From contig OX467088.1 in assembly GCA_950106755.1 (NCBI GenBank), positions 3,642,001-3,706,000 on the forward strand: a stretch of 64,000 nucleotides of DNA, given 5' to 3'. Below the pieces are notes generated by a model, which was given only the letters and a program-made list of their open reading frames with translations, was not told the origin of the DNA and did no database searches. Positions within the stretch are counted from its first letter, which is position 1; every line of letters starts with the position of its first letter. A program made the translations under genes and the position numbers. The DNA is from Climacium dendroides (lineage: Eukaryota > Streptophyta > Bryopsida > Hypnales > Climaciaceae). This document shows positions 53,801-64,000 of this stretch, piece after piece.

Positions 53801-54574
53801 GTTGATTGGAAGCATTAAAACCAATTTCAAATAGTTTGAAGCTTTTTAGAATCTCTAGAATCTAAAATCAATGAAACTTTAAAATCCATGAAAAAAAGGA
53901 TATGCATGGAACTTCAAAAATCTAAAGACTAAATTGATTATGGAAACCCAAATTTGTGAAGAAATTAGATTATGAAAATGAAAATCTATATAAGTGTTGG
54001 ATTAGACCTAGTGAATTTGAAATTAAGAAAACATCTGTTAAAAATGTCTTTTGACCAAAAAATATATCTATAGAAAATGGAAAATTGTATTTTGTGACAA
54101 ATTCTATTTTTCAAATATTATTTTTGACTATTGGATGTGAATCCTCCACAAATTTTAATGATGGGCAATTTGGATTTCTTTTTAGTATTGGTCTCCATGT
54201 AAATACATTGTCTAAAACCATTTCATATGTTTCTAGCATTGACTTGTACTCACATCAATACATTATCATACAACAAAAATTTTAATATAGTAGAACAAGA
54301 TGTTGAAGCATGCATCCACTACAAGTTTTCATATTCTTCCAAAACTCAAAAATTCCATCTCTTTATTCTATCAAACTATTCTCACAATAAAATAGTTCAG
54401 AGTGTAACCTATGAAGACAATCTTCTTTGAGTTTCTTTGAGTTTTATTGTTTTGTCAAAAATATATAGTTAGTACTTCAGGTTGAATGCAATACTGAAAG
54501 TTGAGCAATATTTAAAGTGCTTTTGAACTTGTATATACTTAAAGTAAAAAAACAAAAGCTGGGCTTCTCCTCAT
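50896..54574. other. Spacer from PGS1 promoter to the P1 remnant
   Basis: The first 450 bp are GC-rich and should hold the PGS1 promoter and leader. After the tandem array at 51450-51860 and an (AAAAC)n run near 51899, the DNA is AT-rich to 54574. A sequence CTCTTAAGGGTTAA at 52972-52985 looks like a single end of a TTAA-flanked element. No exon chain is seen. Confidence 0.45.
51450..51860. repeat. Three tandem copies of a ~145-bp unit
   Basis: Copies can be aligned on 'ataactttctcaccgtgagt' (51483), 'ataactttcacaccgtgagt' (51626) and 'acaactttcacatcgtacgt' (51776), giving spacings of 143 and 150 bp. Each copy also carries 'ccaagcc(t/c)(a/g)tgcacccctc', 'gagctttcc' and 'ggtaccaa'. The unit is the reverse complement of degenerate copies at 37390-39560. 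Confidence 0.8.
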
Positions 54575-54588
54575 AAACCCTAAACCCT
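54575..54588 (+). promoter_or_regulatory. Telo-box-like sequence
   Basis: AAACCCTAAACCCT, two overlapping telo-box-like motifs (AAACCCTA), lies about 160 bp upstream of the P1 remnant exons. Telo-boxes are common in plant promoters of ribosomal-protein and translation genes, which fits the neighbouring exon. Confidence 0.6.
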
Positions 54589-54749
54589 ACTTGGCAACGG
54601 CCTCGTCTCTGCGGCTGTGCAAACTTCGTTGTTTGTTGGTCGGTTTACTCTGGGGGTTTATTCTTGATTAGGGGTAGTTGCTTTGTGGATACTTTGCTAC
54701 GAAGAAGTGGTTCCCTTTGGTTGTTTTGAGACTTCAACTGTGATTTCAG

Positions 54750-55225
54750 GCCGACAAGATCGCCACTCTGGTGAAGGCTGCTGGTGTGTCAGTTGAGGGA
54801 TTCTGGCCTTCACTTTTCGCCAAGCTCTGCGAGAAGAGAAGTGTTGAGGATCTCATCAGCAATGTTGGAGGTGGTAAGTTTCGATTCTTATTCTGAAAGT
54901 CTGGAGTGTGTCAAAATTCGATGATCTTGCAAACCCTGAATTGCACTGTTCCCGCTAGAAACACTGAACCATACTGTTCCCACGAGGAACCTGTATATCT
55001 TGCAGAATTGGGTGGGAGATGTGCAGAAATCATCATTGACTGTTCGATGGTTGCTTGTACCTTTGTATCCATTAATCTCTTTTCTATCTTCGTTTTGAGA
55101 AACTGTTGGTTTGGAGTCTTACCTCTGGTCCCTCGCCTGTTTATGATTCAGGTGGTGGTGGTGCTGTCGCCGTGAGCGCTGCACCTACCAGTGCTGTCGC
55201 CGAGGCACCCAAGGAGGTGGAGAAG
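54750..55225 (+). pseudogene. Remnant of 60S acidic ribosomal stalk protein P1 (two internal exons)
   Basis: Exon 54750-54873 encodes [20 protein letters not shown], then [20 protein letters not shown]. Exon 55153-55225 encodes the Gly/Ala hinge (GGGGAVAVSAAPTSAVAEAP, KEVEK). Both are typical of plant P1, have good splice sites (CAG before, GTAAGT and GTGATT after) and keep the phase. The normal first exon (N-terminal helix) is not visible between the telo-box at 54575 and 54750. The last exon with the conserved C-terminal tail ending MGFSLFD is not visible before the next gene at 55622. I call it a partial copy. If transcribed, it cannot yield a normal stalk protein unless exons lie where I failed to see them. 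Confidence 0.7.
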
Positions 55226-55621
55226 GTGATTCTCAATCTCTAACATCAATCAATATGCCTTAATATTTCCAAACTGACTTTATTCCATTCTAGTTATTGT
55301 TATCTGACGTCAAAGGATGAAGGTGGCATTTCAATAGGCTGAACTACTTGATATGTACTGTTCTCACTTTCCTCATACCTATACAAAAAAGGTGATGTAT
55401 CCGACACTCTCTTCGACACTTTTTTCGAGTTTTAAAAGTGATAAGAAAGCGTCGAATACAACACCCTTTTCTGGTACACTTATCCGTGCAATTACTGTGG
55501 AGGAAGGAACCAGTACTGTCTTATTATACTGTGGACTGAAAAATCTTTGAATGGCTTAAGGTATCTTCACTTTATGAAGACTCATGTGGACAATAGCTCT
55601 GCATTGCACAGACCGGCAACC

Positions 55622-58600
55622 ATGACTTTCTGGGGTGAGTGCAATTCGTGTTTTCAAATTGTTTTGTGGTGGGTTAGCTGTTTTCCTGTTTTTCATGCGG
55701 GTTTGATGTTTTGGAAGTATTCGGGGTTTTTGGTCGCGTCTTTTTTCGCTGAGTCGTGGTCTCCTTTGGAGTTAGGGCAGTTTTTTGGTGAGTGCTTTTT
55801 ATGTAACGGCTACCTGCATGACTCTGTGATTGATTGTAATGATTTGGGTTTGGTGAAGGTTGCAGTTGTTTAGGTGTTTAGTATGTGGTTGGCGTGATGT
55901 TTCTGTGTTATTCTTTGTTTTTGTTTTTGGCATTGCTTGGCAAGCGTGCGTGTAATTAGGGTTCCGAGTTCGTGCGTGTTATGGTACCTCCCTTGAGTAG
56001 TGCACTTGACGCCGCTAATCTGTCTCACTTTCCGACCACACAGGTATTGAGATTCACCCGGAGAAGCCATACTACTATTCGGATGAAGATGGCATGACAA
56101 AGCTTCACTTGTCTCAGGTATTTGGCATCAGTATTTTGCTTATTCACTTCGGATGATTCCTTAACCCCAAAGTGACATTCAATTTCTGGGGTTCAAAAAC
56201 ATCATTGCTTTTGCAGCCTTATGGATCTAAATGTCTTCAAGTTATACAAATCTCAACCGTACAATCTTGTAGTGCACATGTTGTAGATGACATGTACAAA
56301 ATTTGAAGTCATTTAGCCACATAGATTACAAGATCATAATGTTTTAGTGTTGAAAATGGATGCTGAAATTTTCCCAAAAACACATTTGGAGGTGAAATTT
56401 GATTTCTAAACCTACTCAAATGAAAAAACTTTAGACTACAAAATGATTCAAAACTACTATACAAACACATTGGTGAAAAAGAATTTCATTCAATTAACTC
56501 ATTGTGTCTACAAAACGGCTTTGAAATGTCCCAAATCAACAAGAAAAATTGCAAAAAACACATCTAAAGCTGAACCTCCTTCTACTAGAATGCTCCTCAG
56601 TCACTCATTAATTCTTGGATTAACATGAAATTTTATCCACACAAACTAGACTATGCGCAACTAGACTATGCGCAACTTTTCCAAGAAGAATTATTGAAAT
56701 TGGACTCTGTATGAAGAAGAAACAAGCCGCCAAAGTTCACTATACTCCAAAAATGGCAGGATTTCGAACTTCGAATTGCTCCCAAACATTCAAAACAATT
56801 TGGATTGACATGAAAACTTCACCACAATAACTATACTTCAAAAGGAACAAAACCCAACAAATTTTATTGAAAGTGAAGAATAGATGAAGGAGATACAAGG
56901 CCCCGAAGTTGCAGCCCTAAAATGAAGTTTGGTGAACTCAAATTGAAGCTGTGAACTTCGATTGGCTTTCCAAAAATCAATACATCTTGGATCAATCTGA
57001 AAATGTGAACTTCGATTGGCTTTCCAAAAATCAATACATCTTGGATCAATCTGAAAATTTTACCATACAAACTAGAGTGGAGAATGCAACTTTACCAACA
57101 GGTTTTACTGAATTTGGACCTGAGATGCAAAAGTTACAGCTATTTGAACTAGACTTAAAACTCTATGAGGACACTTTCTGTCCTCTTTGTCACTTTGGGG
57201 TTAATGTTGATTCAATGTAGTTTAGGTTTGCGTACAGCAAACATTATATGGTTTATCCCTCTTGGTTTCTTGTGAAATGGTATTGGTTGACTGGATATCA
57301 TATGTTGTGGTGCCTGGCAGGCCACTTTGGGTCTTGACTGCAAGGGAAAGCAGCGCACTGTCGTGAAATGCAAAGTGGGCGAAAATCCCGAGGTTCCTCT
57401 GTGCTCTTTGGTTCCCGGGGTTTCGGAGTCATGCGCTCTCGATCTCTTGTTTGATCAGGATGTTACTTTCACCGTTTCTGGAGCTACCAGTGTGCACCTC
57501 ACCGGATACTACATGCCGGTCGAAGAGCCTTATTCCTCGGAGGAGGAGGGTTTCGAGTTCAGTGAGGAGGAAGAAGCTGGTGAAGATGTCAGCGATCTGG
57601 AAGGACATCCCTCCTCAGGTAAAGTTATTTCATATTTTATTTTCCAATCACTAAAGCAGGATCATGCATTTTGCGTTTCACTATTGATTTGATTACTCTT
57701 TTGTTTAACACATTCTGCTTAGGCACTCGGATTTAATTTCCGTTGGCTAATTTCAATTCCACCCACTTTTTAATCCAGTGGAAATCGAGGAAGTGCAAAG
57801 TAAACACGAGGCGAAGGATGCGGCTATTGCCCAACTGAAGCAAGGTGTTTTCGCTATCACAAACGGTGAGAGGAATGGGAAGAAAAGGAAGAAAGGAGAC
57901 ACTACCGTCAAACCGGTGAAGGGTGAGGTGACTGCCATGGACGAGGATTCTAGTGAGGATGAAGATGGATTTGCTCTGGTTGGCAAGAAGGGAGCAGAGG
58001 AACAGGCCCCTGTGAAGAAGCAGGCTGTCGCTGGGTATGTCTCAAGATTTAATTGTTTTTTAGTACATTAGTCCTGGATTGCACATACATGTCTATTAGG
58101 TCATGAAATTTGATTTGTATAGTTTTATGAATGAATGTGCGTGGTAGATACTCACGTTGTATCAGCGAACTTCTTTCAGATCTCTTAGGGATATCAGCTG
58201 CGGGTGCTCTCTGCGGGCGTGCGCAGTACAGAAGGTGCCCCTAGTATGGGGCTGTGTAGGCCTTGGAAATTCCATGGCCAGTCACAACCCCTGCACTCCT
58301 AGGTGCACCTGTGTAGTACGCACCTGCAGAAGACAACCTTGATCTTTTACCTTCGTTCCTGGAAATTTCTCAATACACCTTGAGAAATTTCGTTCCTGGA
58401 AATCTCGTTCCTGGAAATTTCTCACCTTCAGAGGCTTGGTGTATTGTGGATACAGGGCTGTTGGGGTTGCTACGCCAAGTGCTGCCACACCTGGTGCAGA
58501 TACACCAGCCTCTGAAGGTGAGAAGAGAAGGAACAAGAAGAACAAGCATCAAACACAGACCCCTGAAACAAAGGTAAATGGGGAAGCAGAAGTGTCCAGC

Positions 58601-61600
58601 AAGACCGAAACTCCGTCTGCGGCAAAGGAAGCAGGGAAGGAGAGCACATCCAAAAGAGGAGCATCACCTGTAAAAAAGTTTCCTAACGGCCTAGAAGTTG
58701 AAACGCTTGCTATTGGGAAGCCAGATGGGTGCCCCCCCTTCCGAGCTCTTTGTTGCGATACTGTCGGTTTCCTTAAAGGTACGATGGACTCATATTTGCA
58801 TAGTCTCTATATGACATGATTGGGAATCGTAACGCAAACACGGCACGTAATCACTCACGAGTTGTGAAGACTGTGGGGTGGCACAGCAGGGAAGTGTAAC
58901 AGATGAGCATTGCAAGTCATTTGCGTGTTTTTCATCGTCCAGACCCTTAAACTCCCTTGTTCAATTTTGCAGTGGTGGAGGTTGCGTCGGACAAGAGCGT
59001 GCCGCAGGTGGTGGCTCGATGGGGTCCACAGCCGACGCTGTGCACCGCGTTTGGCGAGGACGGGATTGCGTTGGCGAGGAAAAATGGCAAAGTGAGTGCG
59101 GTTCTTCAAAATCGGGATAATTTAGGGTTTAGCTTTTGCGACCAAATTTTCGGGTTGAATTGCACCTTCGTCATGAGCATTCGGTATTATTTAGGATTTA
59201 GGACTTGCGCCTTGATTATGGGGATTTGGGATAATTTCGGGTTCAGGGTTTATGACCAGTTTTTCGGGAAAACTTGGGATTTGATTATGAGCATTTGAGA
59301 TATTCTAGGGTTCAGGATTGACGGCATCTACTCTGGGTCTTTTCAATTGGAAGTTAGAGCTTATGATGTTTGACGAATCACCAGGTGGAAGTCTTGAATC
59401 CAAGCTCTGGTGTTCGGCTTGCTGAAATTGGAGTTCCGACTTCCACAGCGACCGACGGAATCAATGGAAAGTCTTGTGAGGATGCGAGTGATGCAGTCTG
59501 TGGCCTGCACCTTTTCAAGAAAACCAGTACTTGGTAAACTTTTAACCCTGAACCCTGAATTTCTTTGAGAAGTCGTGATGTTTGCAGAAAGATCAATGAA
59601 ACACGGGTTCTCTGAACCAATTGTTTCGTGTTATTCCAGGGGTACGGCAGTATTGACTTGCACGGAGCGGGGTGTAGCTGCTATTCAAAGGATCCATTGT
59701 CGTGATGAGGACGAAGACATGGGTGTGTCTACCGGTGGTGATGAAGACATGGACGTTTCTACTAGCAGCCCGGCGGATGCTATTGTTTGGAGAGTGTCTG
59801 ATTTCGGATGCATTCTCTGTTTACGGGTGGACTGTAGTGAGCGTTATGCCCTTTTCGGAGGGTAAGTATCTGTCATGCCCTTTGCTTATTATGTTGGTCC
59901 CTGGAGGGTGGAGATGTAAGATGAGCACTCCTGAAAGTGACACTAATTATAGTTCCTGTAATTAGATCTACTCAAATGTTTGTTGAGTCTTGTTAGCAAT
60001 TGCAAGTTGGTTTTAATGCAGCAAAGTATGCTTTATTTGGATATTGTGTGCATACAAAAGTCATGAGGGTTCAATGTTTTATTGATTGTCGACCTGAATC
60101 TGACGTTGCTGTAGTTCTGATTATAAGGTGTACAATCTCAAATTCAATATGTTCTTATTGTTCAGGCTTTTAGTGTGTTGCATTTGTCACTTGTATTTCA
60201 GCTCGCTTAGTCATTTGAATCTCACTTCAGAAAACTCTTTTTTTCCATCGCAGAAAAGGTGTCGATGTCAGCCTGTGGGATCTAGAGAAGCGAACCCGCG
60301 TATGGAGTGCTAAAAATGTAAGTAGCTCGATCGGTTGGATGTGCAGTACGACGTGTATTGTTTTGTGTTAATAATAAAGCCGTCGGTTTCTGAGATTGAT
60401 TAAGTATGCTTTTTCCAGCCTCGAAGGGACAATTTAGGGCTGATAGCTCCAGCATATGTCACAGCATTGGCATTCCTCTCCGACAAGGATCACAGCAAGT
60501 TTGTTGTGGGAACTGGTCACCATCAGGTACGAATGCTATCGCATCCCTGTCTGAGATTTTACTGTTCCCTGATTTTGTTCACTTGTAGATCTTCTCATGA
60601 GTTCGTTAATATACACATGATTCCGACCTGTTCCCTTCGATAATTTGGCTTTTCTTTTTCGGCAGATTCGGTTGTATGACACAACACGATCGCAGAGGCG
60701 GCCAGTAATGATGTTCGACTATGGTGAATCTCCGATCAAGTCTATTGCGCCGGATGGGGATGGGTACACAGTGTATGTTGGAACAGGGAGCGGAGACCTG
60801 GGGTGCTTTGATATGCGCACAGGTCAGCGTGGGTCTCAGTTTTTTGCCAACTGTGTTGATTGAATTGATGACTTGCCATGGGATGCGAAGACACAGTTCT
60901 AAGTATTGTAGAATGCAGGCCAAAAAGTTGGAGGTTTCAAAGGGAAAATAGCGGGAAGTGTGCGGTCAGTAGTTCGGCATCCAACTCTACCACTTATTGC
61001 GTCTTGTGGTACGTAAAGTAAATTCTGATGTAAAATTTTAATCTTTTTTTCACTGCTGCAGTGTGAGGGTTCTCCCTCATCCGTTCTTTGATGGAATGAA
61101 ATGGTAATCCTTTAATTTCAGTTTGAATGTTACTCTGTGCAGGCCTGGACAGATGCTTAAGAATTCACCACTCGAAGACTAGGCAGCTTCTTGCCATGGT
61201 TAGTTGTATTCGGTGTCGAGCAAACAATGAATGCATTGGTCTGTGTATTTCTAAATAATTTTCCTGAACCTGTCTCCCTGAGCTGTTACTTATCATGCAG
61301 TGTTATCGTTTGTGCAGCTGTTTTTGAAGCAACAGTTGGTTAGTGTAGTGTTTGACACAAGTGCTTTATTCGTGCTTCCAGCATCCGAGAGTGCTGACGA
61401 AGGTATGACAATCTTGTTGTAAGATTTGGAATTCGATCACTTCAGTCACCTTCTGTTTACAGAGTTGATAGAATACGTTGCATAACGGGCATTGGTTAGA
61501 AATGCCTTTCCAATGGCACATAGCGATGGTAAAATATTCCTGATGTGTTCTTTGAAGCATTTTGGTTTCCTGAGACCCCAAAGCCATGTCACGCAGAACC

Positions 61601-61710
61601 AGCAGTGAAGACTTCTGTAATCATCCCTCCTAAGGCCAGTGGAGGAGATTACATTAAATGAAAATGTTGACAAGAAGCGGTCCTGGAAGGATGTGGACTA
61701 TTCCCCTTGA
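55622..61710 (+). CDS. Apparent fusion of nuclear FKBP nucleoplasmin-like region with WDR74/NSA1-like WD-repeat protein
   Basis: Fifteen exons form one frame of 694 residues: 55622-55634, 56044-56117, 57321-57618, 57779-58034, 58456-58778, 58973-59091, 59385-59533, 59640-59861, 60254-60317, 60419-60526, 60666-60822, 60919-61008, 61143-61198, 61318-61402, 61640-61710. Residues 1-105 resemble the nucleoplasmin-like domain of plant FKBP53-type histone chaperones: MTFWGIEIHPEKPYYYSDED, LHLSQATLGLDC, CSLVPGVSESCALDLLFDQD and SVHLTGYYMP. Acidic and Lys-rich linkers follow. VKKFPNGLEVETLAIGKPDG (to about residue 305) is the linker that normally precedes the PPIase domain, but no PPIase follows. Instead the same exon continues GCPPFRALCCDTVGFLK, the start of WDR74, then VPQVVARWGPQ, ALARKNGKVEVLNP, GVDVSLWDLEKRTRVWSAKN, FVVGTGHHQIRLYDTTRSQR, GSGDLGCFDMRTG and GLDRCLRIHHSKTRQLLAM. 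No ATG lies in frame in exon 5, so WDR74 has no start of its own. The short C-terminus (KKRSWKDVDYSP) is basic-acidic, as in other WDR74 tails. Confidence 0.78.
56165..57200. mobile_element. TTAA-flanked TIR element in intron 2 of the fusion gene
   Basis: TTAA at 56161-56164 is followed by CCCCAAAGTGACA. TGTCACTTTGGGG is followed by TTAA at 57201-57204, with one differing base in the innermost part. The CCC start with TTAA duplication fits a piggyBac-like non-autonomous element of 1,036 bp. No transposase frame is seen. It carries a perfect 54-bp tandem doublet at 56951-57058. Confidence 0.7.
56951..57058. repeat. Perfect 54-bp tandem duplication
   Basis: Two identical adjacent copies begin GTGAACTTCGATTGGCTTTC at 56951 and 57005. 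They lie inside the intronic TIR element and give identical 18-residue blocks in an open frame, but nothing indicates that the frame is translated. Confidence 0.9.
58372..58523. repeat. Inverted repeats around the exon 5 acceptor of the fusion gene
   Basis: Intron sequence TCTCACCTTCAGAGGCTTGG (58420-58444) is the inverse of exon sequence ending CAGCCTCTGAAGGTGAGA (58500-58523), about 24 paired bases with one bulge. The acceptor (ACAG at 58452-58455) lies in the 55-nt loop. Just upstream, gaaatttctcaa and ttgagaaatttc (58372-58391) form a smaller hairpin, and 'cgttcctggaaat' is present three times. Confidence 0.75.
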
Positions 61711-64000
61711 GTTACTATTGGATGTGTCCCCTTTCGTGGGTTTTCAGTGGCCTCGTGAACTTGCAGTTTGGTGATGTGAGCACAGAGCTTGTTAGACGAA
61801 GATGTTGAAGCAGTACATCCAGGACTACCTTGGGTTGAACGAAGCTTTCTCAAATTCACCGCAGTTGGGCTTCTTCCATGGACTGTTTTCTTTGCCTTCG
61901 TCTTCTGCCTCGCGGTCAAGAAACTCAACTTCCAGCGTCAGTAGAATGGATGAGTGCATGGAACAAAGACTCATCCGTGGGACAAAGACTCCGGTTATAC
62001 TCGTATCGTAGTTCTTGAATTGATGTTACAACTCTCCCGTAACTTCCCAATCAGAACTATATTTGTGCGAGTCGTTGTACGGGAGTGCATGTACTTGTAT
62101 GAAATAATTGTTCACTGCATTTTGCTTCTGTATTGTATTGATTGCAACTGCTTCCCCATTTATCCATTGTTTATATTTCCGAGCTTGAGTAAGAGCTGAA
62201 CTGTCGTTGAGCAACTGTTCAGAAACTGGATGTTCCGTGGGGGACATCAATTGTTTCAGTCAGTCAGTTTGGAATGTGATTTTCGGGAGAGATGTGAAGT
62301 GAAGTAGTGGATTACAACCAGCTTACGTTTCTGGTACACCCATGCTCAAAGAGAATGTGATCTAAATGGCTTAGTAGGTCCTAACCAACAATTATTCTTG
62401 ATTAACTTGGCCTGCTTTGCAGTTACCTAGTCCATAATACCTTCCAAGTATGAGGAGGACGAAAGTCTAATTATACAATGTTATGTGAGTTAGTCTGCTT
62501 TCAAAGCAGGGGAGTTTTGGTGGTGAGGGAGTCTATTTTATCGGGTTGTTTTTGTTTTTTATTTACTTTGGAGGGGGGTAAATGAAATGGTTTATTGTGG
62601 TAGTGAGTGATTTTATTATAATTAGGATTTAGGATTTTTCTTGAACTTGAGACTCTTATATTTTTCTAACATCCTAACATTGCCGAAAAACACAAGACAT
62701 ATATGTATCTACTCTGTATGTGTTCTCCATCCAATCTTGTATTCATGCTCATATTTGTATTCAAATTCACATTTATCTTTGAATATGTTTCTAAAATTTT
62801 ATTTTTTTAATTTTATTCTTTTAATTTTATTTTAAAAATCTACCAGGTTGCTTAATTCTTTTGACTAGGTGGTGGGCTAAAAATGAAAGACTTTTGCCCT
62901 AAAATGCTAAGCCTATTATAGTACTTTTGAAGCAAGTTTGGCAAAAATTAATTATATAAATAGATATATATTTTTGGAGATATTTTTTCAAAAATATTTC
63001 TATATGAAAGAAAAAATTCTTGATTCTTGAAGAATAATTATATTCTTAACATCTATCAAATCAAATCTTCCGAGGGAAAAAAAAAAATTTAGCATAGAAG
63101 TGTCAACCTTGGCTTTTACTTGTGGGTTTGCGACCTAGGTTGTCATATCGGGCGGGTTGGGGTCATCGGACGTTCCGGACGGACGGACAAATCGGACAAG
63201 ACGGACGAACGGACGGTCCGGCCCCCATTTCGGAATTCAAGCAGAAATTCTGCTCAAAATCCAAATTTTTCTTAAACTTGACCGCAAGTATCTGACGTGG
63301 CCATCCACGTTTCAGAGAGGGTGTGGACATTCGGCGTAGACGGGTAGTCCATGCTGAGACGTAGTTGCATGGGCGAGGACAATTATGGGCGGAGATGTAC
63401 AACGCATGGGCGCAGACGTATATGTGCAGGCGAGGACAGTGGTGACTGGGCGCAGATGTACTTGAGTGAAGACATTCTGGGACTAGGGCATGGACGCTAA
63501 TGCGTAGAAGTCATTTGGCGGAGACGTTCTCTTCCTGGACGTGGGTGTCTCCAAAGAGGCGGGGACATTGGTGCGGACGCGCGAATGTGTTGGGCGGAGA
63601 TGTAGTGGGACACTAGTTGCTCGCCTAGTCCCAACTGTGAAATGCTTTTAGTTTCAAAAAGTCCAGAAGTGGATGATGAAGAAGGTGAACTTGGGACTTC
63701 TTTTTTATTGTAATTGGAATGAAGGTAATTTTATTTGCGGAGAAACTTTATCGCATTTAATCTTTATGCAATGTATGAATTTGCTCTTTTTAGAATACAT
63801 ATTTCCCTAGAATTTAATATGGACAAGTTGAAATTATGCTTCTTGCAAACTTGTTCATGAGCATGACACATTATAAATTACGAAGTTCCAAAATTTAGGG
63901 TAGAAACCAAAAACCATTTCCAATTTCATACTTTGATATAAACTAAGAACAATACAATGGACCATTGTTTCCCAAGCCCTACCACTTCAGCGTTGGTTTC
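61711..64000. other. Terminal spacer, no supported gene
   Basis: The 3' UTR of the fusion gene probably continues to about 62200 (AT-rich ends and several polyadenylation-like stretches). The rest is AT-rich except for the GC-rich degenerate repeat at 63150-63610. No exon chain is seen up to the edge. Confidence 0.45.
63150..63610. repeat. GC-rich degenerate minisatellite
   Basis: The first part repeats 'ggacgga' variants (63168-63220). From 63325 on, units with a core 'gggcg(g/c)aga(c/t)gt' recur every roughly 25-40 bases, for example at about 63387, 63409, 63449, 63519 and 63591. Its composition contrasts sharply with the AT-rich surroundings. No reading frame spans it on either strand. 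Confidence 0.65.

Noticed and set aside
54575..54588. Telomeric repeat suggesting a chromosome end or fusion site
   Set aside because: Only two units are present and they lie in front of a ribosomal-protein exon, which fits a telo-box promoter motif better.
56443..57220. Open frames within the long intron 2 of the fusion gene
   Set aside because: They lie inside a TTAA-flanked element, have no domain, and are partly produced by the 54-bp tandem duplication.

Overview
The window is nuclear DNA of a plant. Its genes have many introns. TL29 carries a chloroplast/thylakoid-lumen targeting signal, and telo-box-like sequence sits by a ribosomal-protein gene. Gene exons are fairly balanced in base composition, while the spacers are very AT-rich and full of small inverted-repeat elements. 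Several proteins are of types that I know mainly from animals, fungi, algae or early-diverging plants: an SLC15-type peptide transporter, a phospholipase-D-type PGP synthase and a MyTH4-FERM protein. I infer a non-seed land plant (bryophyte or lycophyte grade), but the species cannot be named from the sequence.

Layout, left to right. (1) 379-3835, minus: TL29, a lumenal ascorbate-peroxidase-like protein; its last exon lies outside the window. (2) 8396-9200, plus: a compact cytosolic-type methionine sulfoxide reductase A. (3) 11014-14504, minus: an unrecognised protein built of exon-sized repeats, with two probable GC-AG introns. (4) 16496-23266, minus: a Gln-rich MyTH4-FERM protein with no motor found. 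(5) 23.3-32.3 kb: gene-poor, AT-rich DNA with foldback elements and MITEs. (6) 32337-35177, plus: an SLC15/POT peptide transporter. (7) 35.2-39.7 kb: repeats. (8) 39.8-45.4 kb, plus: a shattered RRM relic followed by RNA polymerase III subunit RPC5. (9) 47206-50895, minus: PLD-type phosphatidylglycerophosphate synthase (PGS1). (10) 54.6-55.2 kb: remnants of the ribosomal stalk protein P1. (11) 55622-61710, plus: one continuous 15-exon reading frame that joins the nucleoplasmin-like N-terminal half of a nuclear FKBP to a complete WDR74/NSA1-like WD-repeat protein. The last 2 kb are spacer with a GC-rich degenerate repeat.

The most remarkable feature is the apparent FKBP-WDR74 chimera. The FKBP reading frame stops at the linker just before its peptidyl-prolyl isomerase domain and runs in frame into the first residues of WDR74, with no ATG for WDR74 alone. 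Both parents are nucleolar or chromatin-linked proteins of rDNA and ribosome biology in other organisms, so a working fusion is plausible.

Apart from that fusion, the genes do not form a pathway; they are ordinary, separately transcribed nuclear genes. The repeats fall into families seen more than once here: TTAA-flanked elements with CCC-starting terminal repeats (at 26.7, 30.1, 37.7 and 56.2 kb), a palindromic element at 15.7 and 36.5 kb, and a tandem unit of about 145 bp at 51.5 kb related to sequence at 37.4-39.5 kb. Exon boundaries were deduced by hand from splice-site consensus, reading phase and family resemblance.
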